DNA of 64,000 bases. It comes from Karalla daura. Its lineage: Eukaryota; Chordata; Actinopteri; Chaetodontiformes; Leiognathidae. The stretch lies in NCBI GenBank assembly GCA_029224185.1, contig CM055191.1, forward strand, positions 27,961,952 through 28,025,951, given 5' to 3'. Of this stretch, positions 38,208-52,419 are shown in pieces. Numbering within the stretch: position 1 is the first letter of the stretch; every line of letters starts with the position of its first letter. The notes below the pieces were generated by a model, which had not been told where the DNA came from, made no database searches, and saw only the letters and a program-made list of their open reading frames with translations. The position numbers and the translations under genes are program-made.

Positions 38208-41071
38208 GGTGCTAAGAAGAGATTGGACATGCCCAATGCTGAGGGGGCCATTTCCCACTCTGGGAGTCTCCCAAAGCCTGTGCCATCTGCTGGGGTGCAT
38301 TGAAGCTGGACGCCTGATCACTTTGTATTATCATGTCAGCAGAGGAGACATTGGAGCAGGTACCTGAACACATGGTCGCCGAGAACAGGCGCTGCTGAAA
38401 AACCATACAACCTATCAGCGTGCAACTTGCTACACAAACACACCACAAGATTCTTCAATTTTTGAAATGAAAATGAAGTTTCAAAGTCAAAGTATGGCAA
38501 CGTTGCGAATGTTTGTTTGTGGAGTTCTGTTTTTCCCATTCATTCTTATGGGAAAAAGCCAAATTGGCCAAGTGATAAACATTTGGCTCTATGGAGACAA
38601 CGCTTTCACCAATCTGGAATATGAGCTTACTGTCACCCCGCAGGGGAGAGTCTCCAGATTGCCCTGACACCATTTGGAGTGTCTACTATGAAAACTGTGG
38701 CCACAGTCACGAGGAGTACTGTAACGTTGAACACCGATGGCAGCGGTGGGAAAATGAATGGGGGCTTATGGAGAGAAGAGGCTGCACTGGGCAGACGGTG
38801 AGGCTGGTCGTTTAAATTTCACAAGGCGCACGGGTTTATGGCCTGCCCCGCATGAGAGAGCACCAACGTTACTACAAAACTGGAAAAAAACATTTTTCTG
38901 CTGCTTAAGGTGTGGCTGGGAGCAGCGTGAAAAGAGTGAAACGAGAGCTGATTTTTCAGCGATCCCGCATGTCGGCCCGGTGCTAAGAAGAGATTGGACA
39001 TGCCCAATGCTGAGGGGGCCATTTCCCACTCTGGGAGTCTCCCAAAGCCTGTGCCATCTGCTGGGGTGCATTGAAGCTGGACGCCTGATCACTTTGTATT
39101 ATCATGTCAGCAGAGGAGACATTGGAGCAGGTACCTGAGCACATGGTCGCCGAGAACAGGCGCTGCTGAAAAACCATACAACCTATCAGCGTGCAACTTG
39201 CTACACAAACACAACACAAGATTCTTCAATTTTTGAAATGAAAATGAAGTTTCAAAGTCAAAGTTTGGCAACGTTGCGAATGTTTGTTTGTGGAGTTCTG
39301 TTTTTCCCATTCATTCTTATGGGAAAAAGCCAAATTGGCCAAGTGATAAACATTTGGCTCTATGGAGACAACGCTTTCACCAATCTGGAATATGAGCTCA
39401 CTGTCACACCGTAGGGGAGAGTCTCCAGAACGCCCTGACGCGAATTGGTGTGTTTACTATGAAAACTGTGGCCACAGTCGCGAGGAGAAGTGTAAGGTTT
39501 AACATTGATGGCAGCGGTGGGAAAATGAATGGGGGCTTATGGAGAGAAGAGGCTGCACTGGGCAGACGGTGAGGCTGGTCGTTTAAATTTCACAAGGCGC
39601 ACGGGTTTATGGCCTGCCCCGCATGAGAGAGCACCAACGTTACTACAAAACTGGAAAAAAACATTTTTCTGCTGCTTAAGGTGTGGCTGGGAGCAGCGTG
39701 AAAAGAGTGAAACGAGAGCTGATTTTTCAGCGATCCCGCATGTCGGCCCGGTGCTAAGAAGAGATTGGACATGCCCAATGCTGAGGGGGCCATTTCCCAC
39801 TCTGGGAGTCTCCCAAAGCCTGTGCCATCTGCTGGGGTGCATTGAAGCTGGACGCCTGATCACTTTGTATTATCATGTCAGCAGAGGAGACATTGGAGCA
39901 GGTACCTGAACACATGGTCGCCGAGAACAGGCGCTGCTGAAAAACCATACAACCTATCAGCGTGCAACTTGCTACACAAACACACCACAAGATTCTTCAA
40001 TTTTTGAAATGAAAATGAAGTTTCAAAGTCAAAGTATGGCAACGTTGCGAATGTTTGTTTGTGGAGTTCTGTTTTTCCCATTCATTCTTATGGGAAAAAG
40101 CCAAATTGGCCAAGTGATAAACATTTGGCTCTATGGAGACAACGCTTTCACCAATCTGGAATATGAGCTCACTGTCACACCGCAGGGGAGAGTCTCCAGA
40201 TTGCCCTGACACCATTTGGAGTGTCTACTATGAAAACTGTGGCCACAGTCGCGAGGAGTACTGTAACGTTGAACACCGATGGCAGCGGTGGGAAAATGAA
40301 TGGGGGCTTATGGAGAGAAGAGGCTGCACTGGGCAGACGGTGAGGCTGGTCGTTTAAATTTCACAAGGCGCACGGGTTTATGGCCTGCCCCGCATGAGAG
40401 AGCACCAACGTTACTACAAAACTGGAAAAAAAACATTTTTCTGCTGCTTAAGGTGTGGCTGGGAGCAGCGTGAAAAGAGTGAAACGAGAGCTGATTTTTC
40501 AGCGATCCCGCATGTCGGCCCGGTGCTAAGAAGAGATTGGACATGCCCAATGCTGAGGGGGCCATTTCCCACTCTGGGAGTCTCCCAAAGCCTGTGCCAT
40601 CTGCTGGGGTGCATTGAAGCTGGACGCCTGATCACTTTGTATTATCATGTCAGCAGAGGAGACATTGGAGCAGGTACCTGAGCACATGGTCGCCGAGAAC
40701 AGGCGCTGCTGAAAAACCATACAACCTATCAGCGTGCAACTTGCTACACAAACACACCACAAGATTCTTCAATTTTTGAAATGAAAATGAAGTTTCAAAG
40801 TCAAAGTATGGCAACGTTGCGAATGTTTGTTTGTGGAGTTCTGTTTTTCCCATTCATTCTTATGGGAAAAAGCCAAATTGGCCAAGTGATAAACATTTGG
40901 CTCTATGGAGACAACGCTTTCACCAATCTGGAATATGAGCTCACTGTCACACCGCAGGGGAGAGTCTCCAGAACGCCCTGACGCGAATTGGTGTGTTTAC
41001 TATGAAAACTGTGGCCACAGTCGCGAGGAGAAGTGTAAGGTTTAACATTGATGGCAGCGGTGGGAAAATGA

Positions 41072-41841
41072 ATGGGGCTTATGGAGAGAAGAGGCTGCAC
41101 TGGGCAGACGGTGAGGCTGGTCGTTTAAATTTCACAAGGCGCACGGGTTTATGGCCTGCCCCGCATGAGAGAGCACCAACGTTACTACAAAACTGGAAAA
41201 AAACATTTTTCTGCTGCTTAAGGTGTGGCTGGGAGCAGCGTGAAAAGAGTGAAACGAGAGCTGATTTTTCAGCGATCCCGCATGTCGGCCCGGTGCTAAG
41301 AAGAGATTGGACATGCCCAATGCTGAGGGGGCCATTTCCCACTCTGGGAGTCTCCCAAAGCCTGTGCCATCTGCTGGGGTGCATTGAAGCTGGACGCCTG
41401 ATCACTTTGTATTATCATGTCAGCAGAGGAGACATTGGGGCAGGTACCTGAGCACATGGTTGCCGAGAACAGGCGCTGCTGAAAAACCATACAACCTATC
41501 AGCGTGCAACTCGCTACACAAACACACCACAAGATTCTTCAATTTTTGAAATGAAAATGAAGTTTCAAAGTCAAAGTATGGCAACGTTGCGAATGTTTGT
41601 TTGTGGAGTTCTGTTTTTCCCATTCATTCTTATGGGAAAAAGCCAAATTGGCCAAGTGATAAACATTTGGCTCTATGGAGACAACGCTTTCACCTATCTG
41701 GAATATGAGCTTACTGTCACGGCGTAGGGGAGAGTCTCCAGATTGCCCTGACACGATTTGGAGTGTCTACTATGAAAACTGTGGCCACAGTCGCGAGGAG
41801 TACTGTACCGTTGAACACCGATGGCAGCGGTGGGAAAACGA
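41072..41841 (+). repeat. 770-bp unit with shortened G-run at anchor
   Basis: The anchor reads ATGGGGCTT with one G fewer. Units 46468-47237 and 53406-54175 share the deletion. They also share a C-to-T change (GGTGCACG) at 46536 and 53474, so those two form one lineage. The unit just before (40300-41071) is 772 bp because of an extra A at 40426-40433. Confidence 0.85.
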
Positions 41842-42792
41842 ATGGGGGCTTATGGAGAGAAGAGGCTGCACTGGGCAGACGGTGAGGCTGGTCGTTTAAA
41901 TTTCACAAGGCGCACGGGTTTATGGCCTGCCCCGCATGAGAGAGCACCAACGTTACTACAAAACTGGAAAAAAACATTTTTCTGCTGCTTAAGGTGTGGC
42001 TGGGAGCAGCGTGAAAAGAGTGAAACGAGAGCTGATTTTTCAGCGATCCCGCATGTCGGCCCGGTGCTAAGAAGAGATTGGACATGCCCAATGCTGAGGG
42101 GGCCATTTCCCACTCTGGGAGTCTCCCAAAGCCTGTGCCATCTGCTGGGGTGCATTGAAGCTGGACGCCTGATCACTTTGTATTATCATGTCAGCAGAGG
42201 AGACATTGGAGCAGGTACCTGAACACATGGTCGCCGAGAACAGGCGCTGCTGAAAAACCATACAACCTATCAGCGTGCAACTCGCTACACAAACACACCA
42301 CAAGATTCTTCAATTTTTGAAATGAAAATGAAGTTTCAAAGTCAAAGTATGGCAACGTTGCGAATGTTTGTTTGTGGAGTTCTGTTTTTCCCATTCATTC
42401 TTATGGGAAAAAGCCAAATTGGCCAAGTGTTAAACATTTGGCTCTATGGAGACAACGCTTTCACCTATCTGGAATATGAGCTTACTGTCACGCCGTAGGG
42501 GAGAGTCTCCAGATTGCCCTGACACCATTTGGAGTGTCTACTATGAAAACTGTGGCCACAGTCGCGAGGAGTACTGTAACGTTGAACACCGATGGCAGCG
42601 GTGGGAAAATGAATGGGGGCTTATGGAGAGAAGAGGCTGCACTGGGCAGACGGTGAGGCTGGTCGTTTAAATTTCACAAGGCGCACGGGTTTATGGCCTG
42701 CCCCGCATGAGAGAGCACCAACGTTACTACAAAACTGGAAAAAAACATTTTTCTGCTGCTTAAGGTGTGGCTGGGAGCAGCGTGAAAAGAGT

Positions 42793-45432
42793 GAAACGAG
42801 AGCTGATTTTTCAGCGATCCCGCATGTCGGCCCGGTGCTAAGAAGAGATTGGACATGCCCAATGCTGAGGGGGCCATTTCCCACTCTGGGAGTCTCCCAA
42901 AGCCTGTGCCATCTGCTGGGGTGCATTGAAGCTGGACGCCTGATCACTTTGTATTATCATGTCAGCAGAGGAGACATTGGGGCAGGTACCTGAGCACATG
43001 GTTGCCGAGAACAGGCGCTGCTGAAAAACCATACAACCTATCAGCGTGCAACTCGCTACACAAACACACCACAAGATTCTTCAATTTTTGAAATGAAAAT
43101 GAAGTTTCAAAGTCAAAGTATGGCAACGTTGCGAATGTTTGTTTGTGGAGTTCTGTTTTTCCCATTCATTCTTATGGGAAAAAGCCAAATTGGCCAAGTG
43201 ATAAACATTTGGCTCTATGGAGACAACGCTTTCACCTATCTGGAATATGAGCTTACTGTCACGGCGTAGGGGAGAGTCTCCAGATTGCCCTGACACGATT
43301 TGGAGTGTCTACTATGAAAACTGTGGCCACAGTCGCGAGGAGTACTGTACCGTTGAACACCGATGGCAGCGGTGGGAAAACGAATGGGGGCTTATGGAGA
43401 GAAGAGGCTGCACTGGGCAGACGGTGAGGCTGGTCGTTTAAATTTCACAAGGCGCACGGGTTTATGGCCTGCCCCGCATGAGAGAGCACCAACGTTACTA
43501 CAAAACTGGAAAAAAACATTTTTCTGCTGCTTAAGGTGTGGCTGGGAGCAGCGTGAAAAGAGTGAAACGAGAGCTGATTTTTCAGCGATCCCGCATGTCG
43601 GCCCGGTGCTAAGAAGAGATTGGACATGCCCAATGCTGAGGGGGCCATTTCCCACTCTGGGAGTCTCCCAAAGCCTGTGCCATCTGCTGGGGTGCATTGA
43701 AGCTGGACGCCTGATCACTTTGTATTATCATGTCAGCAGAGGAGACATTGGGGCAGGTACCTGAACACATGGTCGCCGAGAACAGGCGCTGCTGAAAAAC
43801 CATACAACCTTTCAGCGTGCAACTCGCTACACAAACACACCACAAGATTCTTCAATTTTTGAAATGAAAATGAAGTTTCAAAGTCAAAGTATGGCAACGT
43901 TGCGAATGTTTGTTTGTGGAGTTCTGTTTTTCCCATTCATTCTTATGGGAAAAAGCCAAATTGGCCAAGTGATAAACATTTGGCTCTATGGAGACAACGC
44001 TTTCACCTATCTGGAATATGAGCTTACTGTCACGCCGTAGGGGAGAGTCTCCAGATTGCCCTGACACCATTTGGAGTGTCTACTATGAAAACTGTGGCCA
44101 CAGTCGCGAGGAGTACTGTACCGTAGAACACCGATGGCAGCGGTGGGAAAATGAATGGGGGCTTATGGAGAGAAGAGGCTGCACTGGGCAGACGGTGAGG
44201 CTGGTCGTTTAAATTTCACAAGGCGCACGGGTTTATGGCCTGCCCCGCATGAGAGAGCACCAACGTTACTACAAAACTGGAAAAAAACATTTTTCTGCTG
44301 CTTAAGGTGTGGCTGGGAGCAGCGTGAAAAGAGTGAAACGAGAGCTGATTTTTCAGCGATCCCGCATGTCGGCCCGGTGCTAAGAAGAGATTGGACATGC
44401 CCAATGCTGAGGGGGCCATTTCCCACTCTGGGAGTCTCCCAAAGCCTGTGCCATCTGCTGGGGTGCATTGAAGCTGGACGCCTGATCACTTTGTATTATC
44501 ATGTCAGCAGAGGAGACATTGGAGCAGGTACCTGAACACATGGTCGCCGAGAACAGGCGCTGCTGAAAAACCATACAACCTATCAGCGTGCAACTCGCTA
44601 CACAAACACACCACAAGATTCTTCAATTTTTGAAATGAAAATGAAGTTTCAAAGTCAAAGTATGGCAACGTTGCGAATGTTTGTTTGTGGAGTTCTGTTT
44701 TTCCCATTCATTCTTATGGGAAAAAGCCAAATTGGCCAAGTGTTAAACATTTGGCTCTATGGAGACAACGCTTTCACCTATCTGGAATATGAGCTTACTG
44801 TCACGCCGTAGGGGAGAGTCTCCAGATTGCCCTGACACCATTTGGAGTGTCTACTATGAAAACTGTGGCCACAGTCGCGAGGAGTACTGTAACGTTGAAC
44901 ACCGATGGCAGCGGTGGGAAAATGAATGGGGGCTTATGGAGAGAAGAGGCTGCACTGGGCAGACGGTGAGGCTGGTCGTTTAAATTTCACAAGGCGCACG
45001 GGTTTATGGCCTGCCCCGCATGAGAGAGCACCAACGTTACTACAAAACTGGAAAAAAACATTTTTCTGCTGCTTAAGGTGTGGCTGGGAGCAGCGTGAAA
45101 AGAGTGAAACGAGAGCTGATTTTTCAGCGATCCCGCATGTCGGCCCGGTGCTAAGAAGAGATTGGACATGCCCAATGCTGAGGGGGCCATTTCCCACTCT
45201 GGGAGTCTCCCAAAGCCTGTGCCATCTGCTGGGGTGCATTGAAGCTGGACGCCTGATCACTTTGTATTATCATGTCAGCAGAGGAGACATTGGAGCAGGT
45301 ACCTGAGCACATGGTCGCCGAGAACAGGCGCTGCTGAAAAACCATACAACCTATCAGCGTGCAACTTGCTACACAAACACACCACAAGATTCTTCAATTT
45401 TTGAAATGAAAATGAAGTTTCAAAGTCAAAGT
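42793..45432 (+). repeat. Block of ~3.4 units, offset 4625
   Basis: Matches 47418-50057 with two differences seen: 43568 C/48193 T at a CpG, and 44167 G/48792 C. It carries the rare marks CAACCTTTCAGCG and TACCGTAG. It appears ancestral to the trimer later duplicated in tandem at 48-52.4 kb. Confidence 0.85.
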
Positions 45433-47975
45433 TTGGCAACGTTGCGAATGTTTGTTTGTGGAGTTCTGTTTTTCCCATTCATTCTTATGGGAAAAAGCCA
45501 AATTGGCCAAGTGATAAACATTTGGCTCTATGGAGACAACGCTTTCACCAATCTGGAATATGAGCTCACTGTCACACCGTAGGGGAGAGTCTCCAGAACG
45601 CCCTGACGCGAATTGGTGTGTTTACTATGAAAACTGTGGCCACAGTCGCGAGGAGAAGTGTAAGGTTTAACATTGATGGCAGCGGTGGGAAAATGAATGG
45701 GGGCTTATGGAGAGAAGAGGCTGCACTGGGCAGACGGTGAGGCTGGTCGTTTAAATTTCACAAGGCGCACGGGTTTATGGCCTGCCCCGCATGAGAGAGC
45801 ACCAACGTTACTACAAAACTGGAAAAAAACATTTTTCTGCTGCTTAAGGTGTGGCTGGGAGCAGCGTGAAAAGAGTGAAACGAGAGCTGATTTTTCAGCG
45901 ATCCCGCATGTCGGCCCGGTGCTAAGAAGAGATTGGACATGCCCAATGCTGAGGGGGCCATTTCCCACTCTGGGAGTCTCCCAAAGCCTGTGCCATCTGC
46001 TGGGGTGCATTGAAGCTGGACGCCTGATCACTTTGTATTATCATGTCAGCAGAGGAGACATTGGAGCAGGTACCTGAGCACATGGTCGCCGAGAACAGGC
46101 GCTGCTGAAAAACCATACAACCTATCAGCGTGCAACTTGCTACACAAACACACCACAAGATTCTTCAATTTTTGAAATGAAAATGAAGTTTCAAAGTCAA
46201 AGTATGGCAACGTTGCGAATGTTTGTTTGTGGAGTTCTGTTTTTCCCATTCATTCTTATGGGAAAAAGCCAAATTGGCCAAGTGATAAACATTTGGCTCT
46301 ATGGAGACAACGCTTTCACCAATCTGGAATATGAGCTCACTGTCACACCGCAGGGGAGAGTCTCCAGAACGCCCTGACGCGAATTGGTGTGTTTACTATG
46401 AAAACTGTGGCCACAGTCGCGAGGAGAAGTGTAAGGTTTAACATTGATGGCAGCGGTGGGAAAATGAATGGGGCTTATGGAGAGAAGAGGCTGCACTGGG
46501 CAGACGGTGAGGCTGGTCGTTTAAATTTCACAAGGTGCACGGGTTTATGGCCTGCCCCGCATGAGAGAGCACCAACGTTACTACAAAACTGGAAAAAAAC
46601 ATTTTTCTGCTGCTTAAGGTGTGGCTGGGAGCAGCGTGAAAAGAGTGAAACGAGAGCTGATTTTTCAGCGATCCCGCATGTCGGCCCGGTGCTAAGAAGA
46701 GATTGGACATGCCCAATGCTGAGGGGGCCATTTCCCACTCTGGGAGTCTCCCAAAGCCTGTGCCATCTGCTGGGGTGCATTGAAGCTGGACGCCTGATCA
46801 CTTTGTATAATCATGTCAGCAGAGGAGACATTGGGGCAGGTACCTGAGCACATGGTTGCCGAGAACAGGCGCTGCTGAAAAACCATACAACCTATCAGCG
46901 TGCAACTCGCTACACAAACACAACACAAGATTCTTCAATTTTTGAAATGAAAATGAAGTTTCAAAGTCAAAGTATGGCAACGTTGCGAATGTTTGTTTGT
47001 GGAGTTCTGTTTTTCCCATTCATTCTTATGGGAAAAAGCCAAATTGGCCAAGTGATAAACATTTGGCTCTATGGAGAAAACGCTTTCACCAATCTGAAAT
47101 ATGAGCTCACTGTCACACCGTAGGGGAGAGTCTCCAGAACGCCCTGACGCAATTTGGTGTGTGAACTATGAAAACTGTGGCCACAGTCGCGAGGAGAAGT
47201 GTAAGGTTTAACATTGATGGCAGCGGTGGGAAAATGAATGGGGGCTTATGGAGAGAAGAGGCTGCACTGGGCAGACGGTGAGGCTGGTCGTTTAAATTTC
47301 ACAAGGCGCACGGGTTTATGGCCTGCCCCGCATGAGAGAGCACCAACGTTACTACAAAACTGGAAAAAAACATTTTTCTGCTGCTTAAGGTGTGGCTGGG
47401 AGCAGCGTGAAAAGAGCGAAACGAGAGCTGATTTTTCAGCGATCCCGCATGTCGGCCCGGTGCTAAGAAGAGATTGGACATGCCCAATGCTGAGGGGGCC
47501 ATTTCCCACTCTGGGAGTCTCCCAAAGCCTGTGCCATCTGCTGGGGTGCATTGAAGCTGGACGCCTGATCACTTTGTATTATCATGTCAGCAGAGGAGAC
47601 ATTGGGGCAGGTACCTGAGCACATGGTTGCCGAGAACAGGCGCTGCTGAAAAACCATACAACCTATCAGCGTGCAACTCGCTACACAAACACACCACAAG
47701 ATTCTTCAATTTTTGAAATGAAAATGAAGTTTCAAAGTCAAAGTATGGCAACGTTGCGAATGTTTGTTTGTGGAGTTCTGTTTTTCCCATTCATTCTTAT
47801 GGGAAAAAGCCAAATTGGCCAAGTGATAAACATTTGGCTCTATGGAGACAACGCTTTCACCTATCTGGAATATGAGCTTACTGTCACGGCGTAGGGGAGA
47901 GTCTCCAGATTGCCCTGACACGATTTGGAGTGTCTACTATGAAAACTGTGGCCACAGTCGCGAGGAGTACTGTAC

Positions 47976-50106
47976 CGTTGAACACCGATGGCAGCGGTGG
48001 GAAAACGAATGGGGGCTTATGGAGAGAAGAGGCTGCACTGGGCAGACGGTGAGGCTGGTCGTTTAAATTTCACAAGGCGCACGGGTTTATGGCCTGCCCC
48101 GCATGAGAGAGCACCAACGTTACTACAAAACTGGAAAAAAACATTTTTCTGCTGCTTAAGGTGTGGCTGGGAGCAGCGTGAAAAGAGTGAAATGAGAGCT
48201 GATTTTTCAGCGATCCCGCATGTCGGCCCGGTGCTAAGAAGAGATTGGACATGCCCAATGCTGAGGGGGCCATTTCCCACTCTGGGAGTCTCCCAAAGCC
48301 TGTGCCATCTGCTGGGGTGCATTGAAGCTGGACGCCTGATCACTTTGTATTATCATGTCAGCAGAGGAGACATTGGGGCAGGTACCTGAACACATGGTCG
48401 CCGAGAACAGGCGCTGCTGAAAAACCATACAACCTTTCAGCGTGCAACTCGCTACACAAACACACCACAAGATTCTTCAATTTTTGAAATGAAAATGAAG
48501 TTTCAAAGTCAAAGTATGGCAACGTTGCGAATGTTTGTTTGTGGAGTTCTGTTTTTCCCATTCATTCTTATGGGAAAAAGCCAAATTGGCCAAGTGATAA
48601 ACATTTGGCTCTATGGAGACAACGCTTTCACCTATCTGGAATATGAGCTTACTGTCACGCCGTAGGGGAGAGTCTCCAGATTGCCCTGACACCATTTGGA
48701 GTGTCTACTATGAAAACTGTGGCCACAGTCGCGAGGAGTACTGTACCGTAGAACACCGATGGCAGCGGTGGGAAAATGAATGGGGGCTTATCGAGAGAAG
48801 AGGCTGCACTGGGCAGACGGTGAGGCTGGTCGTTTAAATTTCACAAGGCGCACGGGTTTATGGCCTGCCCCGCATGAGAGAGCACCAACGTTACTACAAA
48901 ACTGGAAAAAAACATTTTTCTGCTGCTTAAGGTGTGGCTGGGAGCAGCGTGAAAAGAGTGAAACGAGAGCTGATTTTTCAGCGATCCCGCATGTCGGCCC
49001 GGTGCTAAGAAGAGATTGGACATGCCCAATGCTGAGGGGGCCATTTCCCACTCTGGGAGTCTCCCAAAGCCTGTGCCATCTGCTGGGGTGCATTGAAGCT
49101 GGACGCCTGATCACTTTGTATTATCATGTCAGCAGAGGAGACATTGGAGCAGGTACCTGAACACATGGTCGCCGAGAACAGGCGCTGCTGAAAAACCATA
49201 CAACCTATCAGCGTGCAACTCGCTACACAAACACACCACAAGATTCTTCAATTTTTGAAATGAAAATGAAGTTTCAAAGTCAAAGTATGGCAACGTTGCG
49301 AATGTTTGTTTGTGGAGTTCTGTTTTTCCCATTCATTCTTATGGGAAAAAGCCAAATTGGCCAAGTGTTAAACATTTGGCTCTATGGAGACAACGCTTTC
49401 ACCTATCTGGAATATGAGCTTACTGTCACGCCGTAGGGGAGAGTCTCCAGATTGCCCTGACACCATTTGGAGTGTCTACTATGAAAACTGTGGCCACAGT
49501 CGCGAGGAGTACTGTAACGTTGAACACCGATGGCAGCGGTGGGAAAATGAATGGGGGCTTATGGAGAGAAGAGGCTGCACTGGGCAGACGGTGAGGCTGG
49601 TCGTTTAAATTTCACAAGGCGCACGGGTTTATGGCCTGCCCCGCATGAGAGAGCACCAACGTTACTACAAAACTGGAAAAAAACATTTTTCTGCTGCTTA
49701 AGGTGTGGCTGGGAGCAGCGTGAAAAGAGTGAAACGAGAGCTGATTTTTCAGCGATCCCGCATGTCGGCCCGGTGCTAAGAAGAGATTGGACATGCCCAA
49801 TGCTGAGGGGGCCATTTCCCACTCTGGGAGTCTCCCAAAGCCTGTGCCATCTGCTGGGGTGCATTGAAGCTGGACGCCTGATCACTTTGTATTATCATGT
49901 CAGCAGAGGAGACATTGGAGCAGGTACCTGAGCACATGGTCGCCGAGAACAGGCGCTGCTGAAAAACCATACAACCTATCAGCGTGCAACTTGCTACACA
50001 AACACACCACAAGATTCTTCAATTTTTGAAATGAAAATGAAGTTTCAAAGTCAAAGTATGGCAACGTTGCGAATGTTTGTTTGTGGAGTTCTGTTTTTCC
50101 CATTCA
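47976..50106 (+). repeat. Trimer duplicated in tandem, left copy
   Basis: Matches the immediately following trimer, 50289-52419, at an offset of exactly 2313 (3 x 771). I see no difference between them. Shared rare marks are AAATGAGAGC (48193/50506), CAACCTTTCAGCG, TACCGTAG, and CTTATCGAG (48792/51105). It is bounded by 47975 C/50288 A and 50107 A/52420 T. Confidence 0.88.
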
Positions 50107-50288
50107 ATCTTATGGGAAAAAGCCAAATTGGCCAAGTGATAAACATTTGGCTCTATGGAGACAACGCTTTCACCTATCTGGAATATGAGCTTACTGTCAC
50201 GGCGTAGGGGAGAGTCTCCAGATTGCCCTGACACGATTTGGAGTGTCTACTATGAAAACTGTGGCCACAGTCGCGAGGAGTACTGTAA

Positions 50289-52419
50289 CGTTGAACACCG
50301 ATGGCAGCGGTGGGAAAACGAATGGGGGCTTATGGAGAGAAGAGGCTGCACTGGGCAGACGGTGAGGCTGGTCGTTTAAATTTCACAAGGCGCACGGGTT
50401 TATGGCCTGCCCCGCATGAGAGAGCACCAACGTTACTACAAAACTGGAAAAAAACATTTTTCTGCTGCTTAAGGTGTGGCTGGGAGCAGCGTGAAAAGAG
50501 TGAAATGAGAGCTGATTTTTCAGCGATCCCGCATGTCGGCCCGGTGCTAAGAAGAGATTGGACATGCCCAATGCTGAGGGGGCCATTTCCCACTCTGGGA
50601 GTCTCCCAAAGCCTGTGCCATCTGCTGGGGTGCATTGAAGCTGGACGCCTGATCACTTTGTATTATCATGTCAGCAGAGGAGACATTGGGGCAGGTACCT
50701 GAACACATGGTCGCCGAGAACAGGCGCTGCTGAAAAACCATACAACCTTTCAGCGTGCAACTCGCTACACAAACACACCACAAGATTCTTCAATTTTTGA
50801 AATGAAAATGAAGTTTCAAAGTCAAAGTATGGCAACGTTGCGAATGTTTGTTTGTGGAGTTCTGTTTTTCCCATTCATTCTTATGGGAAAAAGCCAAATT
50901 GGCCAAGTGATAAACATTTGGCTCTATGGAGACAACGCTTTCACCTATCTGGAATATGAGCTTACTGTCACGCCGTAGGGGAGAGTCTCCAGATTGCCCT
51001 GACACCATTTGGAGTGTCTACTATGAAAACTGTGGCCACAGTCGCGAGGAGTACTGTACCGTAGAACACCGATGGCAGCGGTGGGAAAATGAATGGGGGC
51101 TTATCGAGAGAAGAGGCTGCACTGGGCAGACGGTGAGGCTGGTCGTTTAAATTTCACAAGGCGCACGGGTTTATGGCCTGCCCCGCATGAGAGAGCACCA
51201 ACGTTACTACAAAACTGGAAAAAAACATTTTTCTGCTGCTTAAGGTGTGGCTGGGAGCAGCGTGAAAAGAGTGAAACGAGAGCTGATTTTTCAGCGATCC
51301 CGCATGTCGGCCCGGTGCTAAGAAGAGATTGGACATGCCCAATGCTGAGGGGGCCATTTCCCACTCTGGGAGTCTCCCAAAGCCTGTGCCATCTGCTGGG
51401 GTGCATTGAAGCTGGACGCCTGATCACTTTGTATTATCATGTCAGCAGAGGAGACATTGGAGCAGGTACCTGAACACATGGTCGCCGAGAACAGGCGCTG
51501 CTGAAAAACCATACAACCTATCAGCGTGCAACTCGCTACACAAACACACCACAAGATTCTTCAATTTTTGAAATGAAAATGAAGTTTCAAAGTCAAAGTA
51601 TGGCAACGTTGCGAATGTTTGTTTGTGGAGTTCTGTTTTTCCCATTCATTCTTATGGGAAAAAGCCAAATTGGCCAAGTGTTAAACATTTGGCTCTATGG
51701 AGACAACGCTTTCACCTATCTGGAATATGAGCTTACTGTCACGCCGTAGGGGAGAGTCTCCAGATTGCCCTGACACCATTTGGAGTGTCTACTATGAAAA
51801 CTGTGGCCACAGTCGCGAGGAGTACTGTAACGTTGAACACCGATGGCAGCGGTGGGAAAATGAATGGGGGCTTATGGAGAGAAGAGGCTGCACTGGGCAG
51901 ACGGTGAGGCTGGTCGTTTAAATTTCACAAGGCGCACGGGTTTATGGCCTGCCCCGCATGAGAGAGCACCAACGTTACTACAAAACTGGAAAAAAACATT
52001 TTTCTGCTGCTTAAGGTGTGGCTGGGAGCAGCGTGAAAAGAGTGAAACGAGAGCTGATTTTTCAGCGATCCCGCATGTCGGCCCGGTGCTAAGAAGAGAT
52101 TGGACATGCCCAATGCTGAGGGGGCCATTTCCCACTCTGGGAGTCTCCCAAAGCCTGTGCCATCTGCTGGGGTGCATTGAAGCTGGACGCCTGATCACTT
52201 TGTATTATCATGTCAGCAGAGGAGACATTGGAGCAGGTACCTGAGCACATGGTCGCCGAGAACAGGCGCTGCTGAAAAACCATACAACCTATCAGCGTGC
52301 AACTTGCTACACAAACACACCACAAGATTCTTCAATTTTTGAAATGAAAATGAAGTTTCAAAGTCAAAGTATGGCAACGTTGCGAATGTTTGTTTGTGGA
52401 GTTCTGTTTTTCCCATTCA
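50289..52419 (+). repeat. Trimer duplicated in tandem, right copy
   Basis: The right partner of 47976-50106. Because the two are adjacent and unbroken, this is the youngest-looking multi-unit expansion in the window. Confidence 0.88.
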
